Part shown: positions 32,395 through 46,000 of the stretch, one piece after another | Layout of the letters: each line of letters starts with the position of its first letter | Position numbering within the stretch: the stretch's first letter is position 1 | Assembly: GCF_004210375.1 (NCBI RefSeq) | Contig: NC_134830.1 | Coordinates: 169,515,874-169,579,873, forward strand | Reading direction: 5' to 3' | Origin: Tachypleus tridentatus | Taxonomy: Eukaryota > Arthropoda > Merostomata > Xiphosura > Limulidae | DNA length: 64,000 bases | The notes under the pieces: model-generated | What the model saw: only the letters and a program-made list of their open reading frames with translations | Told to the model about the DNA's origin: nothing | Databases searched by the model: none | Program-made: the position numbers and the translations under genes

Positions 32395-32710
32395 CATAAA
32401 CAGTTTGAAAAAAACAAACCATTTAATACCAACTGTGGTCTCATCTGGACAAAAGATTTCCCTTACCATCATCAAAGTAAAAATCAAAACGATGATTGTC
32501 AGAGGTGCTTCTACAGGGTGTTCGGAAAGTCACTGTGCAGTTTTATCTGTTAATAAATATATAAGTGCACAGTGACTTTCCGAACACCCTATAGAAGCAC
32601 CTCTGACAATCATCGTTTTGATTTTTACTTTGATGATGGTAAGGGAAATCTTTTGTCCAGATGAGACCACAGTTGGTATTAAATGGTTTGTTTTTTTCAA
32701 ACTGTTTATG
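32395..32710. repeat. Near-perfect palindrome (145-bp arms, 25-bp spacer)
   Basis: The left arm 32395-32539 and right arm 32565-32710 are reverse complements with only one or two differences that I can find (CTACAGGG against CTATAGGG). The innermost part of both arms, AGGGTGTTCGGAAAGTCACT then GTGCA, looks like the terminal inverted repeat of a mariner-like element. The outer about 120 bp of each arm (CATAAACAGTTTG to GAGGTGCTTCTA) is also duplicated in inverted orientation. It lies within about 1 kb downstream of the transporter stop codon and could be in its 3' UTR. Confidence 0.9.
32514..32591. mobile_element. Miniature mariner-like TIR element at the palindrome centre
   Basis: CAGGGTGTTCGGAAAGTCAC with GTGCA faces its complement across a 25-bp AT-rich spacer. 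The whole unit is about 78 bp and non-coding. TA is present beside the right end (CCCTATAG). It may be a MITE, or simply the fused ends left after palindrome formation. Confidence 0.5.
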
Positions 32711-33474
32711 GATAAACAGCCATAGTAAACATGAAAAGGCTATAGATATAAAGCAATTAATATCTTCTAAGAAAGCCCAGTATTCTCCTGCTGATATGTA
32801 GCAGTCATATGACTTTGTCATATGGTCTATACAACATATAAAACACTAGAATGCTGGGAGATTTACCAGGGATGAATTTTATGCATAGCAAAAGTACAAA
32901 TATCTGCAAGGAGTCTGTGGAAAGAAGGTTACCATACACTGTAGATTATATGGTGCAATGCAGTGAAATGGTTAATGATTTTACTAACCTTATTTATCAA
33001 TGTAATTAAAAAACCCAAGTAATTATAATGTATTTTCTTGTGGACTTCACTGAAAACTGGTATCTAATGAATCTAGTTTAGATACCTACATTTAAATTGT
33101 AACTAACGTTGATTAAAAGAACTAAACTTGTATTAATGAGTAATGTTAAATATAATCACTCAGGTAAAACTTTACTTTTAAACCTAAGTTTAAAAAGATC
33201 TCTACAAAGCAATTGTATATTTACAACCACTCACACTTGTGTTCAAATTGAAGTTTACGTCTACTTCAAAACTGCAAGATATACTGAAATGTATTTAAGT
33301 TCATTGAACTATCTGTTCCGTAGAAAAGTACACTTCACCATGTTCATGTACAATCATTTTATCTACAAGAAATATTATTCTGAAGCAAGTGATACTAACA
33401 AAAACAAATGCAAGATTCTCAGACTTTAGAATTTATCATTTAACTTCAGCTTGTTTGTTTAGCTTTAAAAGAAC

Positions 33475-33740
33475 TCACACAACCTGTCCATCCGACACAC
33501 TAGACTTTTGATAGCACTCTCGGTCCGAGGACTTTTCCTTCTCTTTTTCAAACTTAAACCAGACATGGTCAACTCTTCTGTTCATTTCACAAGAATTTTT
33601 TTGACTGAATAGTAAAGCAGAAAGAATACTAAACTTAAAATACTTAGAAACTGGAAGAACCATTACACCAGATACAAATATAGTTGTCCCACAAACATAG
33701 AAAGTAGCATCATAACTACCAGTAGAATCAAACAGATACC
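33475..33740 (-). CDS. Transporter gene, last coding exon
   Basis: The acceptor is TTTTTTTATTCCAG and TGA is at 33477-33475. It codes for the end of the conserved PPLAGxLxDxTGSY region and the last membrane segment, then a charged C-terminal tail FEKEKEKSSDRECYQKSS. The first two bases complete a glycine codon begun in the previous exon. Confidence 0.92.
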
Positions 33741-36700
33741 CTGGAATAAAAAAGGAAAAAAACTTTATTTTACTCAAATATTTTTACATTTTAGTTACTG
33801 TGAACATTAAATGAGCAGAATAAAGGTAGGCACACTTACTTTTGTATTTAGAAATTAAAAGTGTGTACTGTTAAAGATGTATTTGCAGTATGTTTTTATT
33901 TTGTATTTTGCTTTCTTATTAGCTAGTATCTCAAGACCAAAAATGAAGAGGGCATATATAGAGGTTGCCATCTGTCTCTCAATTAGCCCACTGCATTTCG
34001 AATGCACTGTAATAATACAATATATTATGACCAAGTTTACTCAGATCACTAAGGTTTTTGTGGACTAAAAGAAAACACAACAAAGAACTGTTAAATGTAG
34101 TAAACCATGAACAGTAATAAAACACATGGATAGATTTAATCAAAGGGCACAAAAAACAGTGGGTGCAATATAATGTGGGCTGTGGAATTTAAATATGTGT
34201 AACTATTCTGTATGTAAAGGTGCGCCAAAACAGAAATTTAAATAACTGTATGAACACGTGTGGTGATTCTAACAGATAAATCATAGAGAAATAACTAGAA
34301 TGTACTTTTTTTGTTTTTTAAATATAAAACAGAGTTTGATTTTTGCAATATAAATATCATGCCCAATACTACAGTAATTTTCCAGATTTATGATGTTAGC
34401 TTGAACACTTCCGAGAAGAAAAAAAGTCTGGCTTGAATGTTTATCAGTAGCATCAATTATGTATATGCTTAACTTTCTGTATAAATAGGCAATCACTCTA
34501 TGAATAAGACACACCAAAACACAATACACACAATGTACCTTGCACTACTATATGAAGCCGTCTTAGTCTTCTGGTTTACCCTTATGTCACATTACCGATA
34601 AGGGTTGATTCTTCAAAATTGGTAAATCCTTCAATGACAAGTGGTAAATTGAAAGTTAATATTTTTTATACACTAAATATAAAATGTTTCCACTACTACT
34701 TACCTCTCCTCAACAAACTCTTCACCAAAAGAAATGCAACACATCCTCCTATCACAACTGACTCCACTTATACAGTTGAACCCAATTTTTCACCCTGAGA
34801 TCAAGTATGAAAAATGCCACCAGAAGGGAAGGGGGAGTGTGGGAGGAGGTAAGTATCTAACAGAAATATATTTTCAGTGTAGGAAAACATTAACTTCCAA
34901 TACCATTACTCACTTCCTCTCACAGTTACAGCTGGGATCCCACATTGAACAGATGGAGGGACCAGTGTAAAATTACCTAGACAAGCACCCTTCAAAAGCA
35001 TCTAAAAAACACTCATGGAGTGTGCCCCCTCTTAGTAGAAGAAAGCACCTATGAAAGATTGCAGCACATGTAAGCCGGGTATACATTTCCCACAAATGGA
35101 GCCAACTGCATTGGAATGTAATCAGGAGGTAAACACCAGCCCAAACTAATGGCATCGAAAGGAATTCAACTGGCCCCTGGTAAGAGGAGAGTCCTAAACC
35201 ATTCACCTTAGGTGTAGAAGCCAGAAGGGAAGAGGAGCCTCTGTCCCGAAAAAAGTGAAAATGTAATACAGAGGGTTAATTCAAGTATAAAACCAATCAG
35301 AATTGGGGATGTAGCAAAAAAAAAAAAACAACAACAACAACTAATTTATTCAGATTTGTACAACATATGGAGAATGGCTCCAGGGGAAAGACAATATTCA
35401 ACTGAAGAGAAAATATACAGATGGTGCAAGAAATGTAATACCAAGGTATAAGGTGTGGGGAGTTGTCCACATGTTGGCCAGGATAATATACTCCAAAAAA
35501 GGATAGAAATAACTAGTCAAGGATATTTTGAGATAATGGATCAGATTAAAAAATACACAGAACAACTGGCAAGATTCAGATGAAGGAAAGAGATAACTAA
35601 TCTGGATAAACTGATGAATCCAAACACTAATGATAATAGAAGACATGAGATGTGGATGGATAACAGTTGATAAACAAATTGGGTGGGGTTAGAGCAATGA
35701 GAGGGTGCTGTGCATGATACAACAGCATGTAATAAACATGCTGAACATAATAAACAATATGGATCAGTGTTAAATAAAATACGAGATATGGAAGAAATGA
35801 AAACAGGGGAAAAATTAAAAGGATAAGACAGGATCACCCTACAAGTCCACAAATGGTTGAAAGAACAGACTTTTGTTAAACAAACATGTAAAATCTATAT
35901 ATCAGGAAGGGAAGAATCTATGCTGGATGGACATGGATAAGGAATGGAAATGGACAGTGTGACACAACTGGGGTGCTAAATGAGTGAATAAATGTGACAT
36001 TTGAAGCCAAACTGAGGTGGCTGGAAGAGAGACCAGGAAGGAGGGAGAGGTAATAGAAGTTGTTTTGGGAGAATGGACAAGAATAGAAACCATAGGTGAG
36101 CCACAAAAAGGACTTGACATCAAGTGGAGTGTATGAGAGAAATTACCCAGAGTGTAATAGAATATGGATGCTAGAGTATGCATAACAAAAGTCTTTTTAG
36201 TCCTAAGTGAACACATTCATAGTCAAGACCAAAAAATATGAAACTGGGGGCCAAAAGAAAAGAAGCTTGGCATTCAAAGGAGAAGTATCCAGCTGATAAC
36301 ATATCCATCAGAATATCTGGGAGTCAATAAATTATTCTGTGGGTAGAATCTATTCAGGAGGGAACAGATGATCTATTTTTAAATTGAGGGCAACTGGTAC
36401 AAGACAATCCAGTAAACAAATCTGATGGCTGGAAGTCTAGATGCAATATAGACTGCAAGAACATAAGGACCAGGATCAAGTGCACCTTTGACTGGCAACG
36501 GAAGAGGCAACTATACAGTTGACAGAATGAATCATAACTGTTGTGCCCTGCTCTGATGATAACCATTACCCAACAAACAACAGGAAGTGGCAAAAGGTTT
36601 AAGTGAAGACCTAATTACTCCTGAGACCAGTTGTGTAAGTTGTGTTGCATAATGCATACCACCTTGACAACTTGGTATCTGTAAAGACAGACATGGCCAT

Positions 36701-39700
36701 CCAGAAACACAGAATGAATAGATATCCTGCCACTGTCATGTTGCCCCTGTTTAACTACCAAAGAAAGTCAAACTGAAGGGAAGCAGGAAAGGATACATGT
36801 AAATCCAGATTGTCTCAGATGAAGTGCCAATGAATTTGGAGTGCCCACTGCAAGGAACACACGTGCATTCCCTCACACCATGGGAGAAGGTGCTGATAGT
36901 GCCCTCTGAACTAAAAGTTCCATGAACTGTAGATGAAGAAAAGTCTGGAACAGAATGAGATGCAAGTTGATGGCCAAGAAAAAGAGTAGGGAAACAAAAG
37001 ACCCACCTGATCAGCTTCCCTGAAGAGAAGTTGAGAGTGTGTGGGAAGACTGTGAAGAAATGAGCCAGTCAGGTATAAAATGATGGAAAACAAGCCAGTG
37101 AGAATGAGAAAACTAGGTAAACTAGACAAATTGACAGAAAGTTTAGGGTGCCAATTACCAGCCCAAAAGGAAGAGCTTGGATCGATAAACACAATCCTTA
37201 TGGATGAAACAGAAAATCATTTGAAACCCAAGCAATAGGAATGTGAAGATAAGTGATACACACATCAAATCTCATCATTTAAAACCCCAGAAAAAAACAC
37301 CCATCTGAAAAACAAGAATATATGATGAATCTGAGCAAGTCGAGGAAGCAATTCAAATGAGAGATGTCATTCCCCAGTATTCCTGAAGACAACAAAAAAA
37401 GTTAAGAAAGTATCCTGCAAGCACAAGAGAAACCTGTCTGATAGTATCCTTGATGAGAAGGACTTGTACCACTTTTGGGAGATGCTGGTGGGAAACAGGA
37501 TCTTTAGAGGGGGATGAAATGGGGCAGGGGATAAGACAGAAGGTGCAAGGAAAAGGAGAAAAAATCCTTCTGAAAAAATTCATTGACTCAAGGTTGGTAG
37601 TAAAATTCTCCCACAAAACTGGAAAACTAGCAAGCCTAGCTCCAAAAGGACACTAATTTATAGGCTAGCCTCTTGTAACACTGATACTATGCAAGGCATC
37701 ATTAGACAATGGTATGATGTATAGACATAGTCCAGGAAGGAGGAACTGATAAAGGAGGAGGTTTGGACAACATGAAGTAAAGAAAGATAAGGAATGGTGC
37801 AATGTAGTGGATTCCAAATGAGACTCTGCAGTGTCTGTACACCTTCCAAAGCTTTTAGGTCTCAGAAAAAGAATTGACTGAAGAACTCACAAAGAAGTCA
37901 GGAAAAGATGCTCGTGTGTAAATAAAGAATCCAAGTATAAGAGATCCCTACAATACAGATACTAAATGTGAAGTGAGAGGACAAACAAAAGGCAATTTGG
38001 ACAAGTTTTTGACTCGGAAGATATTGGTTTCCACTACAAATACTCTCAGAAGAAAGACAGAAAGCCTCAAACAATGATAGAAGGATTTGTGGAGTGATGA
38101 TATTCAAGTGCATGATCCTTTCTAGACCTATGCACATAAGCGGCCTCCAGAACATTCAGCATAGACCATAGTTTCAGCCAAAAGAGCAAGATCAAACACT
38201 CAGAATTATATGCTGCCTTTAATAAGGAAAGACATGGACAAAAACAAACACTACATGGCCATGATAAAGTCTGAAATGGTGACTGAAGTCTAGGTGCTCC
38301 AGAATGCTATAAATATGCCTGAATAACAAAGGGATGGCAAGAGAGGTGGAAGCTGTCCAAGTTAACATCATCTTGATCAAAGTTCTCAAAGTTTACTGAT
38401 TATTGGTAATTAAGTAAAAAAAAAGAAAAAAAGAATTCACAACAGTCTATTAGAAACAATAATTTTAAATGTAAAATTCAGTAACTGGATATATTCAAGA
38501 CTAGAAAAAAAAACAAAAAACAACCGAGATCAAAAACATGGTTGCAACACTGTCGTGTCCAGTCAAGAAGTGATGGTTGGGTTCAACTGAATACGTGGAC
38601 CTAACTACAATAGGAGGGTGTGTTGCACCCTTAGTGGAAATATGTCATGTTAATTTGCATGTTTAAACACAGCTGAATCATGTGGATTTAGGTGGTAGTT
38701 CAAAGCTAGTGGCAAGCAAGAATTTGCAAACCAAAGGACAGTGAACTTGAGAATAGCTGCAATTGTGAGGGGAGTAATCACATCAGAAGATGTATTGAGC
38801 TTCAGATGTATTTTGCAAATAGTTATTATTATTTTTGTTTAGCAATTCTATCATAACATTATTAGAATGAAACTAACGATATATATCTCAAAAATACTTT
38901 TGAATAACAGATACTGTTCTCTATCTGTTACAAATATTTATTTCACAAGTTTGAAAATATGCTTTTTAAAAATTCACCTTTCAAATAGTGGTGTAATATG
39001 AAAACAAGCTACTAACAAGTTATCAGACTAGTAGGCTTAAAAATAACATTGGCTGCAGTAAACCAAAATACCTATTTTTGCATTTGAAGAAAACAAAAAT
39101 TAATATAAATATTCTCCTTTACATAAGGGCACACATAACTTTTTGGTCTCTTTAAACCTTAATTTTGAGGCCAACAAGTCATTTATCTCAAGTTACAAAA
39201 TGTTCCACATCACTGACAAAAGCATGGTACAGACATAAAATCTGCTTTGTTTTCACCTACAAATTAAAGACTTAAAAAAGTTGAAAGAAAAGGAAGGTAT
39301 CAAGCAGAAAGAGGTTGACCATATATTTATATATAAACTAACATTACTGATGTGAAGTATTAATAAGATTAACTGGCAAACCTTCCACAACAAAAGCTAT
39401 CTGATAAGTGTCATGAAATAGTTGTAAATATTATCTTGAATACAATTATATCAAATCTAACATTATATTAAACCATTATAATATTATGTTAGATTTGATA
39501 TATATGTTAAAATGGTTTAAGATCATGGTTTGGTTAACCATGATTTTAACTATTAGAACACATGAATATCTACATTAAGCTAAAAAAAAAAAAGTTTTCA
39601 CACATGACTGCTAAACCCTCTGATTAATTGATTATATTGTTCATTGATTAGTTTGTCACAGAAAACCCTAAATAATGACTGTTTCAAACAACATGCACAG

Positions 39701-42700
39701 ATTCTCAAAAGATACTTCACACCAGTCCATCAACCATCAAGATGATACCAAAAGAAACTTTTAAAGCCCACTAATGGTAGTTTTTACCATATAAAAAATA
39801 AGCACAAAAATCAACTAATTTTTTTTTAAGTAGATATACAATCAACAAGAACAACTGCAAATTACTATATAACAACAGATTCCAAAAGAGCAAGAGAAAA
39901 AAAGAAAAGAAATGAAAGACTGTTTTATCATTATTAAAAAAAACCTGACAGTTTCAGAATTTTCCTGCTATTCAATCTACACAAAGGACCAGCAATATAG
40001 AGGCATCTCTGACTTTGAAGTGAAAACTAGACAGAAGGCAGCTAGTCAACAGCATCTTCCTTCTATTCTTGGGTTACATTTATCTGGCCAAATAATGGAA
40101 CATGGCCATCAATTTTACACTGCAATCTCATACACAAAGAATGAGTAATATTTGGTGTCCAATTAAAATTTATCATAAAATAACTTTCTACCTGAAACCA
40201 TGTTATAATAAATAGACAACAACTGGACATCACCATAACCCTGCTAAACAAAATATTCTACCAGGAAAAGATGATCTACAAATCTTTATGACCTAAAGAC
40301 AAGTGAAGATCATACAAAACACTGCCACTTATTATATTTCTCTTAAATACTCTGGTCTGAAACTTCCAACAGTTATTTTAAGATTACAGGCCATCTTGCA
40401 TAATAGACAATTTTAACACAAGCTGTTTATTATACATTTTTATTTTTTATCCTCTATGTATTTACAACCTAAATCTTTGGTAAAAAAATAACAATAAAAC
40501 TGCAATACAGAAGACTAGATCCTGCAGTACGTTACAATGAAAAGGACCTCAAAATCATACCATACAATTATGATATAATGGGAAACAGCATCAGTTATGA
40601 GTTACAACAATTAATATTTTACTTGTCCTAACTGGAAGTGTGTAGTAATTCAAAATCATTAAATTAAGAATGTTTGGTGCATCTAGTAAAGAGACTTATA
40701 CTTTGGTTATATTGTCTATGGATTTATTTTTAATTTGTTTGTTGTTTTTAATAAAGAGAAGAGAATAAAAACCTAAAAGATGACAACACCTCTCTTAAAA
40801 CTGATCAACTTGATTTTATATATCAGTAGAAAAAGTCAGAAGGAATTCAAAGAATCTAATAAAGGTTAGATAATTACTTGTGTGTAAAGATATAACTCTT
40901 GAAATTTGTTTTATAAACCGGTAACACAAAAACATTAAAAGACCCAAAGTCACAAGGCAATATTATCAAAAATATTTTTAAAGAAAATTTATAACATATG
41001 TGGGAAAAATAATATTTAAAATGCTTATAAAAGGTATAAGAATAATTAATTAACATACCTGCTAAAGGAGGTCCAATAATACTGGCAAACCCTTGAATTA
41101 GAAGAAGTAGACCATAAGCATTGGTAAACTTGTCCAGTGATATTATGTCCACAATAATAATTGAAACCAGAGCATAATTGGCACTAATGGTGAACCCATA
41201 TATTCCAGCAATGCTTGCCATACCCACATAGGTTTTGACCCACGGAATAATAGCTATACTCAAGCCACTCACCGAGATAAATGCACTATACAGAAATGAA
41301 GAATCTATCCACTTTTTATCCCCCCCATATCCTACCATTACCTAGAGGAAAAAAAAAGCTAAAAATAAACCTAATTTCACATGTATGCATTTTAACATTT
41401 AAAAAACATTAAATAATGGCTGTATATCTGTTCTTTGACAAATTGCTCTCTACTTATAAAACTATTTTAGTGATAAAGTGTAATTCAAACCTTATGTTTA
41501 TCATAATTTTCTGGTCTTTCTCAACAGAATGATTAACAGTTTTAATATCCATAGGAAAAGGAGAGATCTTTACACTTTTAAGTGTATTTATTAACAGCTT
41601 ATACAAAATCACACATGAAAGTGTTAGGGGTAGAACACTGAAACAGATTACAACCTTAGATAAATTAATTTTTAAGTTCTTTTATATGTGCCACATGTCC
41701 AATTAAACTACTGTAACTCATTTTTGTAGCACGCACATGGAGTTCATTAAATTACAATATGACCATAAGAAGATAAAGTTATGATGTTAACATTTGCATC
41801 AACCATATTATAACTATATCCTCACATCTAAAAAAAAAAACCACAAAGAATACACAAATCTGCAATGATCCTAACATGACTGCCATTTTAACTGATTTAG
41901 TGATTATCACAATTTTATATCAAAATTCTTAGCAATCAAATTACATGAAAAAAACTAAAATTTACTACAGTCTGTGTTTTTAAAACTTGCATTAGTAACA
42001 TCAACATAAAGTTTAAAAATTACATGTATTTTATAATGCAAGTCTTGTAGCTTCTGGGGTCTAATTACTTAACATTAAGCTATTTTGGGAAAATTTTAAC
42101 AGTTCCAAAAGCAGGTTCAAATATTCCCTGCACTGCAAGTGCATTATAACTTTGGCAGATGGATGAGTGGTAGGATGCTGCTGACTAGCTGTCTTCTTTG
42201 TGGTCAGTAGCAGGGCTAGCAGCAGATGACCTTAATCATTTTGCCACAAATACTATTGACAAATAACAAGTTTAGAAACTACATGCATATTACGTATGTA
42301 CAGAAGTATTATTATTCAGTTTAGGTACACATTGCTGATGTTATATATTCTAAACACTTAAATACTTGAAACATTTAAATGAGTTTTTACATGTTTTTAT
42401 TGTTTTAGTATTATATTTTTTCAGATAATTACAAAGTTGTTTAAAAATTTATATTTGCCTTCTGAGAGTTTCTCTAAAGCAATAACAGAAATTCTGTAAT
42501 GAAAATACAGCAAAATAAAATTAGCCAGGAATGCAATATGTTAACCCTTCGTCTACTAAAAAGAAGAACGTACAATGTGATAATATGCAACTAATATCCA
42601 CTATCTACAACATACAAGTCCTAGTTCAGAACAGAAAATAAGTCTAAATGTAGATACTTACTATTCCAATCATGTTCAGGATACCCAAAATAGATATGAG

Positions 42701-42937
42701 AAAAGAGGCACTTTCTTCTTCAACATTGTGGGTGATGGCATTATCTGGGAGGTATACATATGGTACATCTACACAAGCATAGAGCAAAAAATTGGACATG
42801 CAAAACAAAGTATAGTGGACGTTCCGAAAGATTGTCAAATCCACCATGTCCACCAAGAAATCTTTTAGATCTTGAAAAATTCCACATGCCTACATGAAGA
42901 AATTTAAAAAGGTAGTTTCTAAATAAATTGAGCAGTT

Positions 42938-43005
<68 letters not shown>

Positions 43006-46000
43006 AGAAACATTTTGGCCATGTACTGATCTAATAAATGAAGCCACAAGCTGCAAATCTCATTTTAATTTACTGCTTTGCTTTGCCATCAATCGTGTCT
43101 GTAAAACAATGTAAATATTAAAAAAAAAAAAAACATTTACACCATTATGTTTGTTCAGTTTCTTGTTAGTTCTACCTTCCTGCAACAGACTAATCTTATA
43201 GTTGTGGAATCCAAGAATGCTTTCTGGATACACACCTAGCCTTAACATAGAAGGATAAGGTAATTTTTTCTTGAAAACCTTTCATGTATAGTTCTTGTAT
43301 TACTAATCCTGATGAAACTGTAAAGACAAAAATCAATACATAAATACAAGACACTGATGACAACTACTCTTTATTCAGTCAATGACTAACTCTTGTGAGA
43401 AAAAAAAATGTTCAAGTATGAATTATATACAGCTTTAGCTTGAAATATTTATTTTGTTTTGGTTGCTTCATCTGGATATCTGTATTCTTCCTTTTAAAGG
43501 ACTGAATCACAAACACTTAAGGGTTCTAAGTCAGTTTTCAGCTGTGTCTAAGAAAGAAACACATCCACAGAGGTGCTACTAATGAAACGTTTTGTGCATG
43601 TGCCAAGCCATCATAATAACATGAACTGTGCTAGCAGCCTTACAAAATCCCCTACACATAAAAACAAAAAAAAATACACACACACACATATATATCAATC
43701 CTACTTGAGCAGCAGCATCCTGATGAAAGTCTCCAACACAAATTATCATATAATCTCACACATCCTCATTTAGAATAATTATTTATTATGCAAGGAGCAA
43801 CACTTCAATGATTTTTTTATGCTATTTCATTTTATCAAAGGTCTGTTTATATACACGATTTTCCCAATCTTAGGACTACTGTAAACTGTTCTTACTTGTT
43901 GGATCACAGAAATATCCCTCATCAGCTATTACAGAGTCCTGGACTACCTCCAATTTTAGTACACATTGCAATTAGAAATGCAGGTAGTCCACTACCTCAC
44001 AAAACTCCCAACTTGTATTTACATCATCCAATATCATTGCAGTCCACATGGTGCATTTCATGGAGTTATTTTGTCTGGTTGCAATGTTATAGCACTAAGT
44101 AAAGGATTGACTAAACAATTAATTAAAATAATTGTTTGTTTAAAATGTATAGAGGGAACATCAACAGTACAGTGGGATTAAACACAATACTGATTATTAT
44201 GTTATTAGGGATCTTGTAAATAACAAAGTCCATGAACTAACAAGCAATTTGTTGCATAACCAGTTTTGTAAAATGCACTGGAAAAGCTACTGATGGTGAT
44301 ATGAGCCCCACCATTAACTGAAGAGATAATGGTGCCCAGATCAAATTCCACTCTAGTTCAAAGCATACATTTATGTTATTGCTACTTAGTACCATAATTC
44401 ATACATAATACACAACCAGAATTGAGTATGCTGTAACTGTACATGTTCATATACATGAAAGGAAATATTCAATTAAAAAAAAAAAAAAAAAGCAATTGGA
44501 TGAAATTGTAAAAAGGACATTTAAATTTCAAATTTGAATATAATAAAGTTCAAAATTGTAACTCATTTATTGCAGGCCAGGTCATATGGGAATTTTCAGC
44601 AACAACTTAAATTCAAAATATGCCTTTCTCTCTCTCTCTCTTTTCAGATTGTGAGCCAATATCAATCTGTCTGCATTTTGTTATGGGCCAAGGTAAGCTT
44701 CTAAACAGACAAACTAATAAACAGAGTTAATGATACATTAAAAAAACAAAAAAAAAAACTGATTTGTAAAAGTATGTTCATACTTAATTTTCAAAACAAT
44801 AACAGAAGAGATTTTTACCATACATTCACTTCTATGCTGAACATGAAAAATATTATAAGTAACCAATTTATTAGGTTTTAGTTCTAATGCTCCCCCCCCA
44901 TTTCTTTATAAACTTACATGGCTCACTAAAACTGTGTCTGTTTTCCATTCTACTAGAAAAGCAATAGTATGGAAAATTTTCCTTTCATAGTGCAAACATC
45001 AGAAGGAGATGCAGTAACTCTAAGAATACAAATGAAAAACCAAACTCAAAATGTACATTGAGATACACATGTAGGGAGAAAGTGAAGACCACACACACTA
45101 AAATGCCCTATTTTTAGCTGTCAATAGTTTCCTATGAATAAACCTTTATTTATCATTCTAGTGCAACACATTTCAAAGAAGAAAAGAAAGTGTATTTACC
45201 AGTACATGTGGACAATCAACCAGTTTCAAACTAACCAGTTTCAAACTAATTTCATACATGTCATAGTGCACAGAAACATTTTTCTTTTGTTATTTTTGTG
45301 TGAAGTATGTTTTTATTAAATTCTCACATCACTGTGCATCTAACTGCTATTTAATAATTTTAAATTCTTGTAACTGAAATCATTTTTTCTATTTTGTAAT
45401 TACTAACAAAAGAGCCTACATTTGCTATTCAGGCAATGTTTAACTTTAATTACAGAAGTCCTATACTTGGATTTTAACTCTCACCTGTTCTTCTCTGTGT
45501 AAAGTAGTCATACTGTTACGGTAAATATCAGGGCAGCTGGAAGCTCTTAACCTATAGCGATGAATATTCAGCATAGCTCCACGGTAGGTCAAGCTTCCTC
45601 GTTGCAGTCGCAAGTTATTGAGCAAAGCAGAATCTGTTCTTTCCAATATATTCTGTCCCCACCAGGAAACGTGTCTCTGTGACTGATATTTTAATGTCTG
45701 GTTCTGTTTGTGCTCATGTTTTTCCTTTATACTTCCTTTTTCAATGACAACTGGTTTTTGTTTTAAATCTGCTATTGATATTTTTACAATGGTGTCAACT
45801 GTCTGAATTTTGGAGGGCGATAATCTTCTTGGAGTTTCTGCAGGAACAAAATCTGATACCAATGAATTCAAAATGTCAGGAAATTGATCAAGCAGAGTAC
45901 TGAGATGTCCTTTTTCTTTTGTAGATAGCTCATTAATCACTTCTACTGGTACATTTTCATTACTTATGTATGTTGGTAACTGAACTAGGGAACTGCACAA

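Noticed and set aside
33109..33429. 106-codon + strand frame
   Set aside because: No domain and no splice signals. It lies in the likely 3' UTR of the transporter on the other strand.
35541..36216. Pyrimidine-rich open frames on the - strand as protein genes
   Set aside because: They come from the purine bias of the large element. Composition is low-complexity, there are no motifs, and overlapping frames are equally open.
42155..42235. Possible SINE family-1 fragment (GACTAGCTGTCTTC, GGGCTAGCAGCAGATGA)
   Set aside because: Two short resemblances in otherwise unmatched sequence. Too weak to annotate.
42938..43004. Repeat array as a CRISPR or structured array
   Set aside because: It is a plain dinucleotide microsatellite without spacers, and the genome is eukaryotic.
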